DNA of 64,000 bases from Bacillus sp. FJAT-52991 (GTDB taxonomy: Bacteria; Bacillota; Bacilli; Bacillales; Domibacillaceae). Under the pieces are notes generated by a model. The model worked only from the letters and a program-made list of their open reading frames with translations. It searched no databases and had not been told where the DNA came from. Position numbers and translations under genes: made by a program. The stretch is from the NCBI RefSeq assembly GCF_037201805.1, contig NZ_CP147404.1, positions 3,454,501 to 3,518,500 on the forward strand, read 5' to 3'. Positions 59,508-64,000 of the stretch are shown piece by piece (position 1 is the first letter of the stretch; every line of letters begins with the position of its first letter).

Positions 59508-61253
59508 ATGTTTAATAATAAGACGATTCGAACAAAGCTACTGATTGTTTCAATTACGTTGTTATTACTACCTAGCTTAGTGATTGGAACATCTGCCTAC
59601 TTTAGTTCGAAAAAAAATCTAGATACAACTGGAGAGAAAACATTAAAAAATGGGGTGGAAATGGCGCTGCAAATCATTGATGCGCTTAATCAACAGGTAG
59701 AAGATGGGAGCATGACCCTTGGGGAAGCACAGGAACAGGCGAGAATTTACTTAATTGGACCTAAGGAAGAAGACGGAATTAGAGAGATAAAAAATACTGT
59801 CGATCTTGGGGAGCATGGATATTTTAATGCCTTCAATGAAAAAGGAATCGATGTTGCCCATTATTCTGATGAGGGGGATAACTCTTGGGACACCAAGGAT
59901 GTAAATGGCAAGCCTTTTGTTCAGGAAGTCATTAAAAACGCCCAAAATGGCGGTGGATTTACGACTTACGAATGGAAGCTACCGAACAATCCAGAGAAAA
60001 CGGGAGAAAAAATCGTGTATAGTGCGCTTGATCCAAACTGGGGCTGGGTCGTCTCTGCTGGTACATATAAAATGGATTTTAACGCAGGAGCGAATGAAGT
60101 GTTAGTCATTGTTGCCGCAACAATTGCGATAGCAACTATTATCGGTATTGCTGTCATTATATGGTTTACTCGGTCGTTATCGAAGCCGCTTCATTTAGTG
60201 ACACAGCAAGTCGACCGATTAGCTCATGGAGACTTAACAGTTGAACCTTTAAATATTAAGAATAAAGATGAAATCGGTATTTTAGCGAATGATTTTAATA
60301 TCATGGCCACTAATATAAGGGAGATCATCACAACGGTTGAACATTCCATTCAACAGGCGAGTGCTTCTGCTGAGAACTTAAGTGCGATATCAGAAGAAAC
60401 ATCTGCTTCTAGTCAAGAAATCAGCAGTGCTATTGATGAAATTGCTAGCGGCACAGCGCAACAAGCAAAAGATGTGGAAGTCTCTAATAAGAAGATGGCA
60501 GATTTGTCGACAAAAATTGAAATGGTCGAGCAGTTAAATGAAAAAATGAATGTACAAAGTCAGGCCGCTAATAAAGCAAGCCAAGCCGGCTTAGCTCAAA
60601 TGACTAGTTTGCAACTGAAATCAGAAGAAGCAAACGAGCTTTGTCATACGGTCGTAGAAGTTATGAACCGCTTGTCTGTAAGAGTAAATGAGATTGAAAG
60701 TGTCATGTCTGTGATTCATACAATCTCGGATCAAACGAATCTTTTAGCATTAAATGCATCGATTGAAGCGGCAAGAGCTGGAGAGCACGGGAAAGGCTTT
60801 GCTGTCGTTGCCGAGGAAGTGAGAAAGCTAGCTGAGCAATCCTCACAAGCAACTGGAGATGTGCGCCAAACACTTAATGGCATCATTAGTGAATCGGATC
60901 AAGCCTTGCAAGCAATTGAATTAAGTCAAAGCTTAAACAACGAACAAACAAAGGCCGTATCTGATACGAAGCAGGCCTTTGAACTTATTGTCGATTCCGT
61001 GAAAGAGATCGTCTCATCCATTAATGAAGTAGATCATGAAGTACAAAAAATAGCTGTTCATAAAGGAGAAGTACTCGCATCCATTGAGCACATAGCGGCG
61101 ATCGCCCAACAATCTTCCGCTTCAACAGAAGAAATCACCGCCTCCATGGAAGAACAACTACGAGCCATCGCCACCATCGCAGGTTCCGCCGAACAACTAA
61201 ACGAAGTGGGCGATGAACTCAAACAAAAGATTTCTAAGTTGCAAATTCATTAA
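59508..61253 (+). CDS. Methyl-accepting chemotaxis protein with an extracellular Cache domain
   Basis: The 581-residue protein has a membrane segment at about 10-30, then an extracellular Cache domain (about 35-195). The latter includes [20 protein letters not shown] and [17 protein letters not shown], as in single-Cache sensors of organic acids. A second membrane segment (about 200-222), a HAMP domain (225-278) and a long signalling coiled coil follow, with the hairpin tip [20 protein letters not shown]. It relays ligand occupancy to CheA/CheW. AGGGGGAGAA precedes the ATG. It is monocistronic with a strong terminator. Confidence 0.92.
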   Translation: MFNNKTIRTKLLIVSITLLLLPSLVIGTSAYFSSKKNLDTTGEKTLKNGVEMALQIIDALNQQVEDGSMTLGEAQEQARIYLIGPKEEDGIREIKNTVDLGEHGYFNAFNEKGIDVAHYSDEGDNSWDTKDVNGKPFVQEVIKNAQNGGGFTTYEWKLPNNPEKTGEKIVYSALDPNWGWVVSAGTYKMDFNAGANEVLVIVAATIAIATIIGIAVIIWFTRSLSKPLHLVTQQVDRLAHGDLTVEPLNIKNKDEIGILANDFNIMATNIREIITTVEHSIQQASASAENLSAISEETSASSQEISSAIDEIASGTAQQAKDVEVSNKKMADLSTKIEMVEQLNEKMNVQSQAANKASQAGLAQMTSLQLKSEEANELCHTVVEVMNRLSVRVNEIESVMSVIHTISDQTNLLALNASIEAARAGEHGKGFAVVAEEVRKLAEQSSQATGDVRQTLNGIISESDQALQAIELSQSLNNEQTKAVSDTKQAFELIVDSVKEIVSSINEVDHEVQKIAVHKGEVLASIEHIAAIAQQSSASTEEITASMEEQLRAIATIAGSAEQLNEVGDELKQKISKLQIH

Positions 61254-61265
61254 ATTAGAATCAGA

Positions 61266-61306
61266 ACGATCTTACAAGGGGGTTATCCCCTTGTAAGATC
61301 GTTTTT
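61266..61306 (+). terminator. Terminator of the chemoreceptor gene
   Basis: ACGATCTTACAAGGGG and CCCCTTGTAAGATCGT form a perfect 16-bp stem with a 5-base loop followed by TTTT. Confidence 0.95.
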
Positions 61307-61314
61307 AACTATGT

Positions 61315-62709
61315 TCACCCTCGCCAATACTGGGAAGATTGGATGTTGTACTTTTTTATTTTCCTCATAAGAGTAGATTGAGGAATATCGAGAAGTGCAG
61401 CAGCTTGTCTAGTTGTTCGCGCTTTTTCAAGTGCATTCAGTATATAATTTTTTTCAACGCTATCAATATATTTTCTTAATGACGGATTTTCAATTATATT
61501 TTGTGGTTGTTCTATTTTTCTTATAATATGCTCAGGGAGATCAGATAATTGTATACGTTCAGTTTCCGACATCACTATTAACCGCTCAATAAGATTAGCA
61601 AGTTCTCTAACATTTCCTGGCCAATGATAGGATTGTAATCTTTCTACTACTTCTTTAGAAAGAGTACGATTCATTTTATATTTATTGTTATAACTTTTTA
61701 CAAAGTGTTGCAATAGTAGAAAGATATCTTCAGGACGTTCTCGTAAAGCAGCGATATGAACAGATAGAACGTTTAAGCGATAAAATAAATCCGACCGAAA
61801 CAAATCCTCCTCTGACAATTTTCGCAAGTCTTTATTGGTTGCAGCAATAATCCGCACATTTGCTACACGAAGCTGCACTTCTCCAATGGGTAAATACGTT
61901 TTATCTTGTATTAACTGTAATACTTTAACCTGCAAGTGTAACGGCATTTCGCCAATCTCATCCAGAAAAAGAGTTCCTTCTTCGGCCATTTCCACTAAAC
62001 CAATTTTTCCTTTTTCCGAAGCTCCAGTAAAAGCTCCTTTTCGATATCCGAACAATTCTGATTCTAATAAACTGTCAGGAATCGCTCCACAATTAATTTG
62101 AATGAAAGGTTTATTATGGCGATCGCTCAATTTATGAATATAGTTGGCTAGCAAATTCTTTCCGCACCCTGTTTCTCCAGTTATTAATACGGACGCATCA
62201 ACCGTTGCAATTTTTTCCGCTTGCTCTAACGTCTTCTTAAACTCTAGGCTTTCACCTATCAACAAATTTCTATCAGTGGAAGATTCTTGACTTACCGTAA
62301 ATTTCCTCAGCTCTTGTGTATAGCGATGTAAAATGGCCTCTACTTCATTTTGTTGATCTGAATAAGAAAAATCTTGGTCAACTATTCTCCCGTGAGTAAC
62401 TATCCATCTCGGTTCTCCCTTTTCATCTGTAACAATTCGTCCATTAACAATATATTTTTGCAACGTTTCATGAAAAGTTTGAATAAAGGACACTGGCCCG
62501 TTTTTTTCCAATACCATTCTAGTAATAGACGGTGAAAATAATTTTTGTTTCTCTAAATCATATACACTTTTGCCGATTAACTCTTCTCTCTTTCTTTGCA
62601 ACCGTTTGCAACTCGTTTCATTCACCCATACCGTAATGCCACGAACATCAGTAATATAAAATCCATCATGCAAACTATCTAAAATATTATAAAAATCTTC
62701 CGCTTTCAT
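61315..62709 (-). CDS. Sigma-54-dependent activator (PAS-AAA-HTH) of the divergent amidohydrolase
   Basis: The 464-residue protein has an N-terminal PAS domain (about 5-115), then an AAA+ domain (about 148-385) with Walker A GETGCGKN (178-185), GAFTGA (225-230), LDEIGEMPL and the WPGNVREL motif. A helix-turn-helix (ARTTRQAAALLDIPQSTLMR) lies at the end. Walker A has Cys and Asn where most family members have Thr and Glu, but the essential GK is kept. A consensus -24/-12 promoter lies in the divergent region, so it probably activates the amidohydrolase gene when its PAS ligand is present. Confidence 0.9.
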   Translation of the reverse strand: MKAEDFYNILDSLHDGFYITDVRGITVWVNETSCKRLQRKREELIGKSVYDLEKQKLFSPSITRMVLEKNGPVSFIQTFHETLQKYIVNGRIVTDEKGEPRWIVTHGRIVDQDFSYSDQQNEVEAILHRYTQELRKFTVSQESSTDRNLLIGESLEFKKTLEQAEKIATVDASVLITGETGCGKNLLANYIHKLSDRHNKPFIQINCGAIPDSLLESELFGYRKGAFTGASEKGKIGLVEMAEEGTLFLDEIGEMPLHLQVKVLQLIQDKTYLPIGEVQLRVANVRIIAATNKDLRKLSEEDLFRSDLFYRLNVLSVHIAALRERPEDIFLLLQHFVKSYNNKYKMNRTLSKEVVERLQSYHWPGNVRELANLIERLIVMSETERIQLSDLPEHIIRKIEQPQNIIENPSLRKYIDSVEKNYILNALEKARTTRQAAALLDIPQSTLMRKIKKYNIQSSQYWRG

Positions 62710-62748
62710 TACGTCTCCTCTTTCTTTTGACAGAATAATTAGATTATT

Positions 62749-62828
62749 GAACCGTTATTAGATCATAATTAAAAAAATCCTTAAACACAAATGATTCGTT
62801 TTTAAACTATCGATCCATTATTAGATCA
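62749..62828 (+). promoter_or_regulatory. Candidate activator sites: two 17-bp direct repeats
   Basis: GAACCGTTATTAGATCA (62749-62765) and GATCCATTATTAGATCA (62812-62828) differ at two bases and are 63 bp apart (about six helical turns). They lie 80-160 bp upstream of the -24 element of the divergent promoter and just upstream of the activator gene start, as expected for enhancer sites of that activator. Confidence 0.65.
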
Positions 62829-62907
62829 AATGTGTTTTTTATGTGACTAAATAAATAGAAAAAGGAGCGTTTTCCGTAAAATTTCAATTGAATTCTCCAT
62901 GTTTGGT

Positions 62908-62923
62908 TGGCACGGTAGTTGCA
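62908..62923 (+). promoter_or_regulatory. Sigma-54 (SigL) -24/-12 promoter of the amidohydrolase gene
   Basis: TGGCAC-GGTAG-TTGCA is a perfect -24/-12 match, 35 bp upstream of the amidohydrolase ATG and facing it. Confidence 0.93.
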
Positions 62924-62958
62924 ATAAAGAAAACAAAATGAAAAAGGAGAGAATGATC

Positions 62959-64000
62959 ATGTACGCAGACAAAATCCTTTACAACGCAAACATTTATACG
63001 ATGGACGACCAATACCCTCTAGCTAATAGACTGGCCATAAAAAATGGCCGAATCATTGGCTTTGATGATGTAGCCGATCAGTTGCGAGGTCCCCATACAA
63101 AACTTTTCGATATAAAAAACAAAACCATGTTGCCGGGACTAATTGAAAGTCACGCTCATCCGCTTCATTACGCTGCGGATTTGCTCAAGTTAGATCTTCG
63201 TTATGAACGAATTTCTAGTATTCAAGACTTGTTATACGAGGTAAAACGAAAAGCAGATGAACTTCCTGAAGGCGAATGGATCATTGGAACCGGATGGGAT
63301 GATAGCAAATTAAAAGAGAAACGCTTTCCTACCATTGATGAATTGAATAAAGCGGCTCCTAACCATCCTGTTTTTCTCACACGAACATGCGTCCACAATG
63401 CTGTCGCCAATTGGAAAGCCTTTGAGGTAAGCGGGCTAAGCTCTAATCCTGAAGATCCTGAAGGCGGACATTTTCACCGAGACGCTAAAACCGGAAAAAT
63501 TAGCGGCCTAATTCAAGAAAATGCCATGATGCTTTTTAAAGTACCTTCTTTCAGTACAGAACAACTAAAACAAGCGATGGAAAAAGCTCAGCAGCATTTC
63601 TTCGAATGGGGAGTGACTGCCGTTCATGATATGGCTGTTTCCCAAAAAGAGATGGTTGTCTATCAACAACTAAAAAAAGAAGGAAAATTACGGCTTAAAA
63701 CCCGCCTCTGGTTATGGGCAATTAGTCAAATGGCATGGCCAGGGGGTGAAAAAGAATTGCTTCACCTCGGAATTGAAAGCGGTTTCGGAAATGACCACTT
63801 AAATATTCAAGGGTTAAAGTACATGCTTGATGGCAGTGTAGGCGGAAGAACTGCAGCTGTGGAAGAACCTTATGAACAAGAGCAGGATAACTATGGGATT
63901 TTGCATATGAAACAACAAACCATCAATGATCACATCTCTCAAGCTATTCAACATAATATGCGCGTCTCTATTCATGGCATCGGCGAACGAGCAATTGAAA
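62959..64000 (+). CDS. Amidohydrolase family protein (YtcJ-like), 5' part
   Basis: The gene runs off the right edge after 347 codons without a stop. AAAAAGGAGAG precedes the ATG. The N terminus has the TIM-barrel amidohydrolase entry: small beta domain (KILYNANIYTMDD), then MLPGLIESHAHPLH with the metal HxH near 61-63. WIIGTGWDDSKLKEKRFPT and LKYMLDGSVGGRTAAV follow, both typical of the YtcJ/exoenzyme-regulatory-protein type. It would hydrolyse an amide or ester in a cytosolic catabolic pathway. A sigma-54 promoter and a divergent activator control it; the substrate is unknown. Confidence 0.88.
   Translation, partial: MYADKILYNANIYTMDDQYPLANRLAIKNGRIIGFDDVADQLRGPHTKLFDIKNKTMLPGLIESHAHPLHYAADLLKLDLRYERISSIQDLLYEVKRKADELPEGEWIIGTGWDDSKLKEKRFPTIDELNKAAPNHPVFLTRTCVHNAVANWKAFEVSGLSSNPEDPEGGHFHRDAKTGKISGLIQENAMMLFKVPSFSTEQLKQAMEKAQQHFFEWGVTAVHDMAVSQKEMVVYQQLKKEGKLRLKTRLWLWAISQMAWPGGEKELLHLGIESGFGNDHLNIQGLKYMLDGSVGGRTAAVEEPYEQEQDNYGILHMKQQTINDHISQAIQHNMRVSIHGIGERAIE

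Overview
The window looks like a chromosomal segment of a member of the Bacillaceae (Firmicutes). The evidence is the low-to-moderate GC content, strong AGGAGG-type ribosome sites, frequent TTG and GTG starts, many U-tailed hairpin terminators, and Bacillus-type families: GntP with 3-hydroxybutyrate dehydrogenase, kynUBA, a CstB/SQR sulfide module, and DesK/DesR- and NreB/NreC-like two-component systems. No rRNA, tRNA, CRISPR array or prophage was seen. Two genes are cut by the window edges: an AI-2E-type permease at the left and an amidohydrolase at the right.

Layout. 0-7 kb holds a hydrolase, a P-loop protein, YbaK, a LytTR regulator next to an acetyl/succinyl-CoA transferase, and a fatty acid desaturase. 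7-12 kb holds a solitary trpB, an ABC transporter with a regulator that fuses a dead ABC domain to LytTR, and purU. 12-16 kb is a sigma-54 regulon: an activator, 3-hydroxybutyrate dehydrogenase and a GntP permease, with a textbook -24/-12 promoter and palindromic upstream sites. An orphan structured RNA resembling the end of an IS200/IS605 element follows. 16.6-20.8 kb is kynU-kynB-kynA plus a sodium-dependent transporter, for tryptophan catabolism to anthranilate and alanine.

21-27.4 kb is a sulfide oxidation island. It contains SQR, a DUF1641 protein, a CstB-like persulfide dioxygenase/sulfurtransferase, a TauE exporter preceded by two unannotated microproteins (one resembling the cytochrome bd subunit CydS), and an NreBC-like two-component system. 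The two outer operons share a G-tract palindrome, TAGGGG-N4-CCCCTA, placed just upstream of their likely promoters.

27.7-34.5 kb holds glutamate dehydrogenase, a dicarboxylate/amino acid symporter, a DCC protein, a small caspase-like protein, an AEC permease and a GDSL lipase. 34.5-36.1 kb is an IS110-family element beside a perfect 46-bp palindrome. 36.2-48.3 kb holds dat, a ZIP transporter, a decayed rbsR-rbsK-rbsD operon, a CDF transporter, a TPR/AAA/membrane gene trio, an ABC transporter, a split ThrE exporter and a solitary purC. 48.4-64 kb holds a large TPR protein, an OmpR-type two-component system, a SIR2-domain protein (candidate defence gene), DoxX, a DesKR-like system next to a deleted ABC transporter, a chemoreceptor, and a second sigma-54 activator divergent from an amidohydrolase with its own -24/-12 promoter.

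The most unusual DNA-level signal is three intergenic arrays of degenerate repeats with a period of 20-21 bp, close to two helical turns. Two of them share the core RATYAGKCG.
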